DNA from: Mycobacterium sp. E183
GTDB taxonomy: Bacteria > Actinomycetota > Actinomycetes > Mycobacteriales > Mycobacteriaceae
Reading direction: 5' to 3'
Length of the DNA stretch: 64,000 nucleotides
Assembly: GCF_001667735.1 (NCBI RefSeq)
Contig: NZ_LZJN01000105.1
Span: 85,983 to 149,982, forward strand
The notes under the pieces are model-generated. The model was given only the letters and a program-made list of their open reading frames with translations. It searched no databases and had not been told where the DNA came from. Positions 8,922-17,725 of this stretch are shown here, in pieces; within the stretch, counting starts at the first letter, position 1; each line of letters begins with the position of its first letter. The translations under genes and the position numbers were made by a program.

Positions 8922-9923
8922 CTAGTTGGTCAGCCCGCATTGTCGGTCAGTACCGGCATGTGTGTCGACGGTCCGGAAAGCTTGCCGGTACGCCTGGGGG
9001 CTGACGCCGACGATGCGCCGGAATGCGGGACGGAGCGACACCGCGGTGGCCAGACCTACCTGTCGCGCAATGGCGTCGACGGTCAGCTCGGTGCGCTCCA
9101 AAAGATTCTGGGCGCGCAGGATCCGTTGGTGCAGTAGCCATTGCAGCGGCGAGACCCCTGTTTGGACCCGGAAGCGGCGATCGAAGGTCCGCCGACTCAG
9201 GCCGGCTCGTGCGGCGAGCGCGTCAATGTCCACATGCTGCAGATGAGCGATGGCGTATTCCATCACCCTTCCCAATTCGACGTCTTCGGACCGGAGGGGG
9301 ACCGGGCGATCGACAAACTGTGCTTGGCTGCCGCATCGTGCGGGCGACAGGACGAGATGACGGGCTATCGCCGTGGCCGCGGCGGCGCCCCAGTGGCGTC
9401 GCACGACATGAAGGCAGGCATCCAGACCAGCTGCCGTCCCGGCGCTGGTGACAATGTCGCCGTCGTCGATGAAGAGGACCGAGGGGTCAACGCGCACCGA
9501 TGGATACCGCGCTGCCAGCGTGGGTGCATGGAACCAGTGTGCGGCGGCCCGCCGGCCGTCGAGCAGACCGGTGGCTGCGAGGACGAACGCGCCCATACAC
9601 AGGCTCACGATCAAGGCGCCGTCGGCGTGTGCTGTGCGGACTGCTTCCAGTGACCCTGGGGGTGGGGCGTCATGAGGACTGCGCCAGCCGGGTAAGACCA
9701 CAATCCCGGCGCGGTCCAGGGCCTCTAGCCCATGCGGTGGATCGAATCCAACACCGTCGCTGGTGCGCATCCGACCGGTTTCGCCGGCAACCGGTAGCAC
9801 GGTGAATGCGGGAGCCCCGGCAGGATTCATGCCGAACACGCTCATCGGCACCGATGTCTCGAACATCGACGCCCCGTTGAACATCAGCACGGCGATGGTG
9901 CGCAGGCTTCGGCCTCCGCCCAC
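8922..9923 (-). CDS. GlxA/FtrA-like AraC-family regulator
   Basis: The protein combines an N-terminal DJ-1/PfpI-like domain (IAVLMFNGASMFE to VSLCMGAFVLAATG, with the nucleophile-elbow Cys) and a C-terminal AraC HTH pair (LAARAGLSRRTFDRRFR, ARQVGLATAVSLRPAFRR). Such GlxA-type proteins are transcription activators whose DJ-1 domain usually senses a metabolite. GTG 9923 gives 333 residues, the usual family size. An ATG at 10142 would add a low-complexity leader of about 70 residues. No clear ribosome site marks either start. Likely targets are the adjacent hydrolase genes downstream (inference). Confidence 0.85.
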   Translation of the reverse strand: MGGGRSLRTIAVLMFNGASMFETSVPMSVFGMNPAGAPAFTVLPVAGETGRMRTSDGVGFDPPHGLEALDRAGIVVLPGWRSPHDAPPPGSLEAVRTAHADGALIVSLCMGAFVLAATGLLDGRRAAAHWFHAPTLAARYPSVRVDPSVLFIDDGDIVTSAGTAAGLDACLHVVRRHWGAAAATAIARHLVLSPARCGSQAQFVDRPVPLRSEDVELGRVMEYAIAHLQHVDIDALAARAGLSRRTFDRRFRVQTGVSPLQWLLHQRILRAQNLLERTELTVDAIARQVGLATAVSLRPAFRRIVGVSPQAYRQAFRTVDTHAGTDRQCGLTN

Positions 9924-10599
9924 GCGGCGAGCACCGGTCGAATTAATGCCGCCCGCATCGCGCGCGATCCCAACGCTGTCCTCACGCCGCGTCGGGAGTT
10001 GATGCGTTACCGGTGTGGTGAATAGTGGCCGTGACGTCGGATGCGCGGAGGTCAGCGCAGCCGGATGTCGACTGCGATTGCCCGGCCGCGGCGGGGCGGT
10101 GGGCGGGGAACTCCGCTCGATTCGGTCTAGAGTGAATTCCATAGCATGTGTCCGGTCACTTTGGTTGCGCTGCAACGTGTTTGAGTGCGGCCGGTTTGTT
10201 GGTCTCGCCGGCAAGTCGTGGGTGGTGATGTATCCCGCGTTCGAGTTGCGTCTCACCGTGGTCCCCGTGGTTCCTCCCCAGGCCCAGCTGTGTCCCTCGT
10301 ACCTTCACCGATCGCGCTCCCCGCCCACCCGGTCACGTCGTCGCGGCCCTGCAACGCGGAGGCTCTGATGGCTTATGTTTGCGCGCGAAACCGTCTCAGT
10401 GTGTGCCGGGGCTGCACGACGTTGTGCCTCCGCTGCAGACGGCCGGGGCGGACCTTGCCGAAGGGTGATGGCGCCGAACCCGGGGCAGCAGTGGTGCGCC
10501 GCGCAGAGCGCTCCAACTCACGCCGCCCGGAGGGGCGAGGCGGTTGCCGCGCAGACCGACGTCGCAGCTGGCGTGGTGCAGCTGTGCCCCGCGGGACCC
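9924..10599. other. 676-bp stretch without a convincing gene
   Basis: It lies between two minus-strand AraC-type genes. Open frames on either strand read as Arg/Pro/Gly-rich low-complexity peptides with no family resemblance or ribosome sites. Part of it (9924-10142) could encode an N-terminal extension of the GlxA-like regulator. No strong hairpin was seen. Confidence 0.5.
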
Positions 10600-11592
10600 T
10601 TACTGCGGTGTGGCAGAAGAAAACTCCGTCTCAGCGCCGGCACGCAGGCGGTGACCGCGCCAGTCCCGCGGGGACAGTCCGTATGCGGCGCGGAAGGCGC
10701 GGCTGAAACTCGACATGTCGGAGAATCCGTGCCGGCGCGCGACACTGGCGATGGTCACCGTCGCGTCGCTCCGGCCCAGCTCGTGGCGCGCGGCTTCCAA
10801 CCGCCGGGTACGGATGTACTCGGCCAGGCTGATGTTGGCGTCGGCGCACGTTTTGTACAGATGCCGCACCGAGACGAAGTGTGCCGCGGCGATGCGTTCG
10901 GCGTTGAGCTCCGGATCACGCAGATGTCGAGACACGTAGTCCAGAATCCGGACGACCAGCGTGTTGGCGAGGGGTTCGGCCGCGCGCTCTGCATAGCCCA
11001 ACTGGGTCGTGATCACCGCGCGAAGCAGTTCGATGCTCGGGTGCGCGACGAGATCGCCGTTGACCGCGGTGAACAGGCTCGGATCGGCGGCCACACGCCG
11101 GAGGTGATCGAAGGTCAACGTGGCCAGCGGATGCTCAGGGATAAGCGGCACGGCGCACGCTTTGCGGATCAGTTCAGTCGGCAAAGCGAGCGCGGAGTGG
11201 GGGATCTGGAAGAACTCCCCGCCCATGCCCTCGGCGTTGAGCAGTGTGTAGGGGGCGCTGGAGTCGTACAGCGCCATCGCACCGGGGTGCAGAACCGCCT
11301 CCCTGTCCTCCTGCACCACCATCGCGGTACCGGCGAGCTGCAGATTGACGAAGACCGTGGGCTCGGCGCCATCGCGCGCCAGCGCTGGTGTCCGGACCAC
11401 CCTGTTGGCGGTCGTCTCTCCGACACAGACGGTCAGGTCACCGAGCGGAGTGACCAGCCCATGAGCGGTCGCGCCCGGGCCGTCTTCCACCCAATGCCAC
11501 TCGACGGACACCATGGCCGCGCCCATGGCCCAATGCATGTAATCGGAGCGTTCCACCGGGTCGACGGCGTCGGTATCGAGGACGATGGCCAT
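10600..11592 (-). CDS. AraC-family transcriptional regulator
   Basis: This 330-residue regulator has an N-terminal AraC-binding-like region (residues about 30-180) and a C-terminal double HTH (AAAHFVSVRHLYKTCADA and ARRHGFSDMSSFSRAFR, ending in GLSPRDWR). It should bind asymmetric repeats near promoters, perhaps in response to a small ligand. The start ATG 11592 is preceded by AAAGGAAG. A perfect TCACCTG-G-CAGGTGA palindrome lies 16 bp upstream and may be autoregulatory. It is divergent from the epoxide hydrolase-like gene at 11916, a likely target. Confidence 0.9.
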   Translation of the reverse strand: MAIVLDTDAVDPVERSDYMHWAMGAAMVSVEWHWVEDGPGATAHGLVTPLGDLTVCVGETTANRVVRTPALARDGAEPTVFVNLQLAGTAMVVQEDREAVLHPGAMALYDSSAPYTLLNAEGMGGEFFQIPHSALALPTELIRKACAVPLIPEHPLATLTFDHLRRVAADPSLFTAVNGDLVAHPSIELLRAVITTQLGYAERAAEPLANTLVVRILDYVSRHLRDPELNAERIAAAHFVSVRHLYKTCADANISLAEYIRTRRLEAARHELGRSDATVTIASVARRHGFSDMSSFSRAFRAAYGLSPRDWRGHRLRAGAETEFSSATPQ

Positions 11593-11607
11593 GGGGAAGA
11601 CTTCCTT

Positions 11608-11622
11608 TCACCTGGCAGGTGA
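11608..11622. promoter_or_regulatory. Palindrome before AraC gene
   Basis: TCACCTG-G-CAGGTGA is a perfect 7-1-7 palindrome abutting the ribosome site of the AraC gene. TTGCG-TGAT-CGCAA follows at 11632-11645. Either may be an operator in the divergent AraC/hydrolase promoter region. Confidence 0.5.
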
Positions 11623-11720
11623 GCGCTCCCGTTGCGTGATCGCAATCCTAAAACCGGACCCGCGAGGCCGCCAAGCGTCGGGCCAGGCGCCGTCGCACGC
11701 GTCGCCCGCCGCGGTGTCCC

Positions 11721-11746
11721 CGGCATTCCGCTAACACGGAATGCCG
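11721..11746. repeat. 10-bp inverted repeat in divergent intergenic region
   Basis: The arms CGGCATTCCG (11721-11730) and CGGAATGCCG (11737-11746) are exact reverse complements around CTAACA. The element sits mid-way in the 323-bp region between the AraC gene (-) and the hydrolase gene (+). It could be an operator or an mRNA hairpin. Confidence 0.5.
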
Positions 11747-11915
11747 CTCCTCGGAGCCCGTGGCCCGATGGTGTTCGGCGTGCCGTCGAGGAGAACTGGT
11801 CAATCACCGATCGATTCCAGCCAGGAGCGATTAACCAAACGCGAGCGCTTCTACCATCGCCTTCAAGAGTCCGGAAGGCCTCCGTAGCAGCCTTCTACCG
11901 TGGAGGGGGACAGCG

Positions 11916-12833
11916 ATGCCCACGTTCAACCACAACATGTTCGACCACGCGGATGTCCGGATCCATTACGTGACCGTGGGCACCCCGCCGAGTCACGGTG
12001 GCGACGATCGGGCCTTGGTGCTGCTGCACGGCTGGCCCCAAACCTGGTGGGAATGGCGCCATGTCATGGGGCCCTTGCACGAGGACGGCTGGTTTGTCGT
12101 CGCTCCCGACTACCGAGGCGCCGGGGGGTCATCCAAGCCCGCCGGCGGTTACGACAAACAAACCATGGCAGGCGACATCAAGGCCCTGCTCGACCATCTC
12201 GGTGTGCAGCAGCCCATCACCTTGGTAGGCCACGACCTCGGGCTGATGGTCGCCTACGCCTACGCCTGCCTGTACTCGACCGGCGTCGAACGTCTTGTGC
12301 TCATGGAGGCGCCGATCCCGGGGACCAATGCGTATGAGAGCGTGGCCACCACCAACTACAGCTCAAATAGACTCTGGCACTTTCACCTACACGGCGCGGC
12401 CGACAACGTCGCCGAGACTCTGATCGCTGGCAGCGAATTCCCTTATCTACGTTCGTTCTACCAGCGCCTGAGCGCCAATCCCGACGCGATCTCGATATCG
12501 GACGCGCAGCGGTACGTGGCTGACTACACGGCCCCCGGAGCCATGCGTGCGGGCCTTGAACTGTTCCGCGCCTTCGAGCAGGACGCGTCCGACAACCGAC
12601 GCATTCTGGCGGAGCAGGGCAAGCTCACGCTGCCAGTTCTCGGACTCGGCGGGACCGCGAGCTTCTTCGTACCGATCGCCGAGGCCATGCTCTCGGAGGT
12701 CGCCGACAACGTCACGGTCCGGCCAATCCAAGATTCGGGACACTGGATCGCCGAGGAACAACCCGAGACGCTCCTGTCGTGCCTGCGCGAATTCATCGAG
12801 ACAACCGGCGGTACGAAGGGACGCGCGGCATGA
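11916..12833 (+). CDS. Epoxide hydrolase-like alpha/beta hydrolase
   Basis: This 305-residue alpha/beta hydrolase has HGWPQTWWEWR (the HGxP oxyanion motif typical of epoxide hydrolases), an Asp nucleophile in GHDLGLMVA and a terminal SGHWIAEEQPE His. It likely opens an epoxide or hydrolyses a related electrophile in the cytosol. The gene uses codons uncommon in its neighbours (an AAT-AGA-CTC run near 12367). It overlaps the next gene by ATGA, so the two products probably act together. The divergent AraC regulator is the obvious candidate controller. Confidence 0.9.
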   Translation: MPTFNHNMFDHADVRIHYVTVGTPPSHGGDDRALVLLHGWPQTWWEWRHVMGPLHEDGWFVVAPDYRGAGGSSKPAGGYDKQTMAGDIKALLDHLGVQQPITLVGHDLGLMVAYAYACLYSTGVERLVLMEAPIPGTNAYESVATTNYSSNRLWHFHLHGAADNVAETLIAGSEFPYLRSFYQRLSANPDAISISDAQRYVADYTAPGAMRAGLELFRAFEQDASDNRRILAEQGKLTLPVLGLGGTASFFVPIAEAMLSEVADNVTVRPIQDSGHWIAEEQPETLLSCLREFIETTGGTKGRAA

Positions 12834-13120
12834 TCATCTTGAATGTCTTCTTCGACGTGGCGCAAGCGCACGAAGCCGAGTTTCTGAAGCTGTTGAACCA
12901 CATGGTGGTCGAGTCCAACAAGGAAGACGGCTGCAGCCTGTATCAACTGTGGCGCAACGCCCATGATCCTTACAGCTACGTCCTCGTCGAACATTGGGCC
13001 TCGCAAGAGAGCCTTAACGCCCATGGCAAGACGTCACATTGGATCGACTTCAACGACACCGTCAACGGATACTTGAAGTCCGATTACGAGGAACACCACT
13101 ACACCGAGATCCCGCGCTGA
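12830..13120 (+). CDS. ABM-domain (antibiotic biosynthesis monooxygenase-like) protein
   Basis: This 96-residue single ferredoxin-like fold protein has an ILNVFFDV first strand, EDGCSLYQLW and YVLVEHWASQESLNAH, the classic ABM/dimeric alpha-beta barrel pattern. Such proteins are cofactor-free quinol monooxygenases, isomerases or small-molecule binders. The ATG overlaps the hydrolase stop (ATGA), indicating translational coupling. The function is presumably tied to the hydrolase substrate and cannot be specified. Confidence 0.88.
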   Translation: MIILNVFFDVAQAHEAEFLKLLNHMVVESNKEDGCSLYQLWRNAHDPYSYVLVEHWASQESLNAHGKTSHWIDFNDTVNGYLKSDYEEHHYTEIPR

Positions 13121-13150
13121 GCCCTGGGCCGCGAGCGCGGGTGGAGACCG

Positions 13151-13609
13151 CTACAGCGCATACAGCGCCGGCAGATTGACGACGATCGCCTCCTGGCTGC
13201 TGCGGGCAATGACCAACTCCGCCGGCGTGTTTGGATCGGGGTTCTCCTCACGGTGGGGCAGATGTGGGGGTACGAAGACGTAATCGCCGGGATCGGTCCG
13301 GACCCGAACCTCGCGCTCCCCGTCGAAGAACACAAACTCCGGATGGCCGCTGCGGACGTAGATCATCGTCTCGGAATCACCGTGGTGGTGGTTGGCCGAG
13401 GCGCTGCCCGGCGACGCCAAGGTTTCTCCCATCCACAGCTTCTCGCTACCCACCGTGGATCCACTCAACGCGGCGAAGCGCTGCATGCCGTCCGTCTGCG
13501 CTGTGGTGCCATCAAGTTCGGTTGACTTGACGTGGCGGACGCGATTGCGCGGTACATGCTGCTGGGCATTGGGGGTGAAGTCGGGATGAAAACCGTCGGG
13601 GCCGGTCAT
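13151..13609 (-). CDS. Cupin-domain protein
   Basis: This is a single-domain cupin of about 152 residues. Metal-binding motif 1 (NHHHGDSETMIYVRSG) and motif 2 (PGDYVFVPPHLPHREE) are intact, so it probably binds Fe, Mn or Ni and may be a small dioxygenase or isomerase. ATG 13609 (MTGPDGFHPDF) is preferred; a TTG 25 codons upstream gives a non-cupin leader. It is convergent with the ABM gene. A role as the cupin partner of the hydrolase/ABM pair is possible. Confidence 0.85.
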   Translation of the reverse strand: MTGPDGFHPDFTPNAQQHVPRNRVRHVKSTELDGTTAQTDGMQRFAALSGSTVGSEKLWMGETLASPGSASANHHHGDSETMIYVRSGHPEFVFFDGEREVRVRTDPGDYVFVPPHLPHREENPDPNTPAELVIARSSQEAIVVNLPALYAL

Positions 13610-13756
13610 GCAGTCGAGCGTAGACCTCCGGAGCGGTTCAACAATCGCTCCGCCCGGGACGAATTCGAGACAATCAGCGATCAAATCAGGTCATTGTCAA
13701 CGCATTTGCGGTGGAGACCGCGACGGACGGCGCCAAGCGGCGGTCGACCTTCGCTG

Positions 13757-15409
13757 TCAGCCGTTCACCGCCTGCTCGCGCGCCCACCGGTAATCCGCCT
13801 TGCCCGACGGGCTGCGCTCGATTGCCGCCCGGAACACGATCGCCTTGGGCAGCTTGTAGCGGGCCAGCGATTGCCCGGCGTGGGCGACCAACTCCTCGGC
13901 GTCCGCATGAGCGCCCTCGGCCAGCGCGACGACGGCGACGACCTCCTGCCCCCACCGCTCGCTGGGCCGTCCGGCGACGACCACGTCGGCCACCGCGGGG
14001 TGCGACGCGATCGCGGTCTCGACCTCCTCGACGAAGATCTTCTCACCGCCGGAGTTGATCGTCACCGAATCGCGGCCCAGCAGCTCGATCTTGCCATCGG
14101 CTTGGTGACGGGCCCGGTCGCCGGGAATCGCGTATCGCACTCCGTCGATGACCGGAAATGTCTTGGCGGTCTTGGCGGCATCGCCCTTGTAGCCCAGTGG
14201 GACGTAACCGCGTTGCGCCAGCCAGCCCATGCCGTCGTGGCCGGGCGCCAGGATGGTGGCCAAATCCTCGGCCGCCACGAACGTGTCCGGTCCGGCGTTG
14301 AAAGTGCCCGTAGACACCGCCCCGGAAGTGGACATGTGGTGCATCTGCGCGCCGGTTTCGGAGGACCCGACACCGTCGACCACGATGGCGTTCGGCAGGA
14401 CTTCGATCAACCGTTGCTTGACGAACGGGGTGAGCAACGCGCCCCCATTGGCCACCACGGCCAGCGACGACACGTCGGCGATCCCCTTCTCGATGGCGGC
14501 GACCAACGGGCGGGCCATCGCGTCACCGACCACCGTCACCACGCTCACGCGCTCGCGCTCGATGGTGCGGACCACCTCGTCGGCGTCGAGACGATCGACG
14601 ACCGAGGGGAAGACGACAGACTGCCCGGTGGTGATGGCCGTCATCACGCTCCACTGGGCCGCGCCGTGCATCAGCGGGGGCAGGATCATCAACTTGGTGC
14701 CGGGGCCCGCCAGCACGCCGGCCGCGATCTCCTCGACGGACCCGAACGGCTCGCCGGTCATCAGGTTGCGGCCGCCGAAAGAGGTCATGAAGATGTCGTG
14801 CTGGCGCCACAGCACGCCCTTGGGCATTCCCGTCGTCCCGCCGGTGTACAGGACGTAGAGGTCGTCCGGTGAATTCTGCACCGGTGGCGGTTCGGGTGCG
14901 CAGGACGCGAGGGCGCTCTCGTAATCCACTGCGCCGTAAATCAAGTCGTTGCCGGAGTCGTCGGCGATCTGAATCAGAACCCGCAGCTGCGGGAGGTCCG
15001 GCAGGATTTCGGCCACCCGTGGCGCGAACGCGGCATGGTAGATCAGCGCGGTCGCCCCCGAATCCGCCAACAGATACTGCAGCTCGCTCTTGACGTATCG
15101 GAAGTTGACGTTGAACGGGGCGACTCTGGCCTGGAAGGAGCCCAGCAACGCCTCGACGAATTCGTTTCCGTTGTAGGCGTAGATGCCGAGGAGGTCCTGG
15201 CCGGTCTCGTGGCCCGGCAGGCCGGCGCGTTCGGTGTGGCACCCGAGCCCGCGGGAATGCAGGTAAGCGGCGAGGCGGTGGGACCGCTCGATCACCTGTG
15301 AATAGCTGTACCGCCGTTCACCCTGAATCAGCAGCTCCCGGTCGGGAATCGCGGCCGCAACGGCCGCCGCGACGGCGGGGACGGTGAATTGTGTTGCTGT
15401 GTCGGACAT
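13757..15409 (-). CDS. FadD-type acyl-CoA synthetase
   Basis: This roughly 550-residue ANL-superfamily ligase would activate a carboxylic acid to acyl-AMP and then acyl-CoA. Visible motifs are the P-loop YTGGTTGMPKGVLW, VDGVGSSETG, the A8 hinge region DSVTINSGGEKIFVEEVE and the catalytic Lys in SPSGKADYRW. ATG 15409 has GAGAGG just upstream; ATG 15421 overlaps the preceding stop (ATGA) and is the alternative. It is last in a Rieske-isochorismatase-thioesterase-ligase operon, so it may activate a steroid- or terpenoid-like acid released by that pathway. Confidence 0.93.
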   Translation of the reverse strand: MSDTATQFTVPAVAAAVAAAIPDRELLIQGERRYSYSQVIERSHRLAAYLHSRGLGCHTERAGLPGHETGQDLLGIYAYNGNEFVEALLGSFQARVAPFNVNFRYVKSELQYLLADSGATALIYHAAFAPRVAEILPDLPQLRVLIQIADDSGNDLIYGAVDYESALASCAPEPPPVQNSPDDLYVLYTGGTTGMPKGVLWRQHDIFMTSFGGRNLMTGEPFGSVEEIAAGVLAGPGTKLMILPPLMHGAAQWSVMTAITTGQSVVFPSVVDRLDADEVVRTIERERVSVVTVVGDAMARPLVAAIEKGIADVSSLAVVANGGALLTPFVKQRLIEVLPNAIVVDGVGSSETGAQMHHMSTSGAVSTGTFNAGPDTFVAAEDLATILAPGHDGMGWLAQRGYVPLGYKGDAAKTAKTFPVIDGVRYAIPGDRARHQADGKIELLGRDSVTINSGGEKIFVEEVETAIASHPAVADVVVAGRPSERWGQEVVAVVALAEGAHADAEELVAHAGQSLARYKLPKAIVFRAAIERSPSGKADYRWAREQAVNG

Positions 15410-15417
15410 CAGGCCTC

Positions 15418-16038
15418 TCATGGCTGGTGGGGGAGGAGGCGGACCATCAGGCCGTTGGCCTCGGTGAGCAGCGTGCCATCAGCGGCCGTCATCGTAGCGG
15501 AGATGAAGATCTTCCTGCCCTCGATGTCGGTGATGCTGCCGTGGGCGCTCAGCGGCTCGTCGATCGGCGTGATGTTTCGGTAGTCGACATGCAGGTACGC
15601 GGTCCGGGTGGGGGGAGTGCCGGCGGTGGAGACCACCATCCCGAACAGCCAGTCGTAGAACAGCGGGATCATGCCGCCGTGCACGGCGTTGTTTCCGCCG
15701 ACATGCGCGCGGGTGAAGTGGCCCGCCATCGTGACGCCATCCGGACCGGATTCTGAGATCGTCCAGGGTGGCAAGAGCGGGTGGCCGAGGCCGGGGAGTT
15801 CGATGACGCGGCCCGCCGGCGCCATGCCTTCGGGCACCTGGTGGCCGTCCAGCAGGGCGCAGGCGTCTTCGACGAGCCGGGCCGCGGCGGTCCATGCCGC
15901 GGCGTCCGGGTTGCTGGCGAGGGTCAGATCCTGCAGGCGGCGCGTCGCGGCGACGAATCGGCCCAGCCCGGGGGGCGCGTGTTCGGCCGGCTTGATGTCG
16001 GGGAATCCGCCGCGAACCCCGGGTGCGGTGTCGGTCAT
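15418..16038 (-). CDS. PaaI-type hotdog thioesterase
   Basis: This 206-residue hotdog-fold protein has the thioesterase signature NNAVHGGMIPLFYDW, with the HGG and the downstream acidic residue both intact. It probably hydrolyses an acyl-CoA. A helical N-terminal extension of about 80 residues precedes the hotdog core. ATG 16038 overlaps the upstream gene by ATGA, and the gene also couples to the ligase downstream. Its neighbour makes acyl-CoA, so it may recycle CoA from a dead-end ester or release the product. Confidence 0.88.
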   Translation of the reverse strand: MTDTAPGVRGGFPDIKPAEHAPPGLGRFVAATRRLQDLTLASNPDAAAWTAAARLVEDACALLDGHQVPEGMAPAGRVIELPGLGHPLLPPWTISESGPDGVTMAGHFTRAHVGGNNAVHGGMIPLFYDWLFGMVVSTAGTPPTRTAYLHVDYRNITPIDEPLSAHGSITDIEGRKIFISATMTAADGTLLTEANGLMVRLLPHQP

Positions 16039-16655
16039 CGCCGCGTCCACACGCTGAGCAACTCGTCGGTGGTGGTGATGGTCGCGAGCAGCGACAGTGT
16101 GTTGGCGATGATGGCCTCTCCGTATTCGGTGGGTATGCCGGCAACGGCGTCCCGGGGAACGATGACGCGATAGGCGGCATTGACCGCGTCCATCACGACG
16201 TTGGGGATGGCGATGTTCAGCGACACCCCGACGACGACGATGGTCGACACCCCGAGATTCCGCAGGATCGCGTCCAGGTCGGTGCCGCCCATCGGCCCGA
16301 CGCCGTGCCAGCGGCTGAGCACCAGATCGCTTGGCTCCGGCCCTAATTCGGGTAACACGGCCGCCCCCGGGGTGCCCGGGGCGATGTCGACCTGGCCGTG
16401 CCCCATGGCGAAAATCTTGGCGTTGTGGTTGGAGCCCAGCCCGTCGGGGCGTCGTTGCACCAGGCAGTGCACGACGCGTACCCCGGCCGCCCGGGCCGCC
16501 GGCAGCAGCCGGACGATATTGGGCAGCGCGACCCGGCGTGCCTCCTGCGCCAGCATCGCCAAACCGGCGTCGGGGCCGATGACCGCCCCCTGGCACTCCT
16601 GCGTGACGATCGCGGTGCGCGCGGGCGCCGCGATGTCGGCGAGTTTCGGTGTCAT
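16035..16655 (-). CDS. Isochorismatase-like cysteine hydrolase
   Basis: This 206-residue member of the isochorismatase superfamily has an early TAIVTQECQGAVIG strand; the usual catalytic Asp position reads as Glu-Cys here. The loop VVGVSLNIAIPNVV occupies the place of the nucleophile Cys motif (normally GVxTxxCV), so Cys is replaced by Asn or Ile. It may therefore be a binding protein or use different chemistry. It overlaps both neighbours by 4 nt in a tight operon. Confidence 0.8.
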   Translation of the reverse strand: MTPKLADIAAPARTAIVTQECQGAVIGPDAGLAMLAQEARRVALPNIVRLLPAARAAGVRVVHCLVQRRPDGLGSNHNAKIFAMGHGQVDIAPGTPGAAVLPELGPEPSDLVLSRWHGVGPMGGTDLDAILRNLGVSTIVVVGVSLNIAIPNVVMDAVNAAYRVIVPRDAVAGIPTEYGEAIIANTLSLLATITTTDELLSVWTRR

Positions 16656-17644
16656 GCCGGCACTTCGTAGAACTGTCTGGCCCATTTCCGCAGTGCCATA
16701 TACCCTTTCGCGTCGGCCTTGGACAACGCCGGGTTCTCCACGTACTTCTGGTAGCGCCAGATCTGCAGATCGTCGAACACGGTGGACAGGAACTGCTTTT
16801 TGATGATGTCGCGCAGCTTGCCCTGCGGTACGTCGGCGGTGTCGCCGGGGACCCGTGGCCACCAGATCGAGTAGAACAGGTCCGAACACTCGTCGTCGAC
16901 CGGCGTGCAGGTGAAGATCAGCCGATGGTTCTGCGCCCCCTCGAAGACGCTGATCGCCCCGCCCAGGCCGAACAGGTGGCTGTGGAACCGCAGCGCCAGG
17001 TCGTCGGGGTCGTCGCTGCGCGCGTCGGGCCACCCGGCCACGAACTGCCACTCGTGATCCACGATCTTCCAGTCCAGCACCCTCGGGGTCACCGTGGCGT
17101 GGTGCACGTATTCGAAATGGGCGCTGTCGGGGGCGTTCTCCGCGACGATCTGCGGATGCACCGGTTCGCGCTCGGTGCGCCGGGAGAACTCCGGATACGC
17201 GCGGTAGTAGGCCGCCGGGTCGGTCTCGAACTGCGGAAATTTTCCGAAGATGTCCGGCATCTCCCACTGCGGCTCCTTGCCGTCGGGCTGGTGCCAGATG
17301 AACACGCAGTCGTGTTGCTCGCACACCGGGTACACCCGCAGCCGCAGGGCGCGGTTTGGGCGGTCCGGTTGGTAGGGGATGTACCGGTTGGTGCCGTCCG
17401 GACCCCAGCGCCAGCCGTGGAAGGGACACTCGACGCAGTCGCCGAGCACCTTGCCGCCGTGGCCGATGTGGGCGCCGAGGTGTTTGCAGTGCCCTTCGAG
17501 GACATGCAGCTCGCCGGATTCGTCGCGGTAGGCGACCAGGTCCTCACCGAAGTACTTCAGCGGCCGCACCTCGCCGACGGGGAACTCGGGGGACCACCCG
17601 ACCATGAACCACCCGGTGACCTTCCAGGTGAAGGGGACTTTCAC
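16652..17644 (-). CDS. KshA-like Rieske oxygenase
   Basis: This 330-residue oxygenase component resembles 3-ketosteroid 9-alpha-hydroxylase KshA but is shorter than typical KshA. The Rieske cluster ligands are C53-x-H55 (GHCKHLGAH) and C73-x2-H76 (CPFHGW). The mononuclear iron motif is in NAPDSAHFEYVHHA. It would hydroxylate a polycyclic or alicyclic substrate using electrons from a separate reductase, none of which is encoded beside it. It heads the minus-strand operon, with a TTACAGTA box 34 bp upstream of its ATG. Confidence 0.9.
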   Translation of the reverse strand: MKVPFTWKVTGWFMVGWSPEFPVGEVRPLKYFGEDLVAYRDESGELHVLEGHCKHLGAHIGHGGKVLGDCVECPFHGWRWGPDGTNRYIPYQPDRPNRALRLRVYPVCEQHDCVFIWHQPDGKEPQWEMPDIFGKFPQFETDPAAYYRAYPEFSRRTEREPVHPQIVAENAPDSAHFEYVHHATVTPRVLDWKIVDHEWQFVAGWPDARSDDPDDLALRFHSHLFGLGGAISVFEGAQNHRLIFTCTPVDDECSDLFYSIWWPRVPGDTADVPQGKLRDIIKKQFLSTVFDDLQIWRYQKYVENPALSKADAKGYMALRKWARQFYEVPA

Positions 17645-17666
17645 GCTGCAGCCTCCGATTGCCTGA

Positions 17667-17685
17667 TACTAAGTCCGTTACAGTA
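17667..17685. promoter_or_regulatory. Operator-like element upstream of Rieske gene
   Basis: TACTAAG-TCCG-TTACAGTA has the same length and an identical right half to the palindrome at 5722-5740, with a degenerate left half. It lies in the divergent region between the KshA-like gene (-) and the monooxygenase remnant/hydrolase genes (+). Confidence 0.55.
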
Positions 17686-17725
17686 TAGATTTCAGCAGTC
17701 CGGTCCGTGCACGGCAAGGAGTGAA

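Noticed and set aside
10375..11622. Long plus-strand frame opposite the AraC gene
   Set aside because: It mirrors the AraC coding sequence in GC-rich antisense; no family resemblance or ribosome site.
13532..14872. 446-codon plus-strand frame opposite the FadD gene
   Set aside because: Antisense shadow; the minus-strand ligase has all ANL motifs.
16035..17429. Apparent 464-residue protein
   Set aside because: The upstream half is an out-of-frame read of the Rieske gene; the isochorismatase-like gene starts at 16655.
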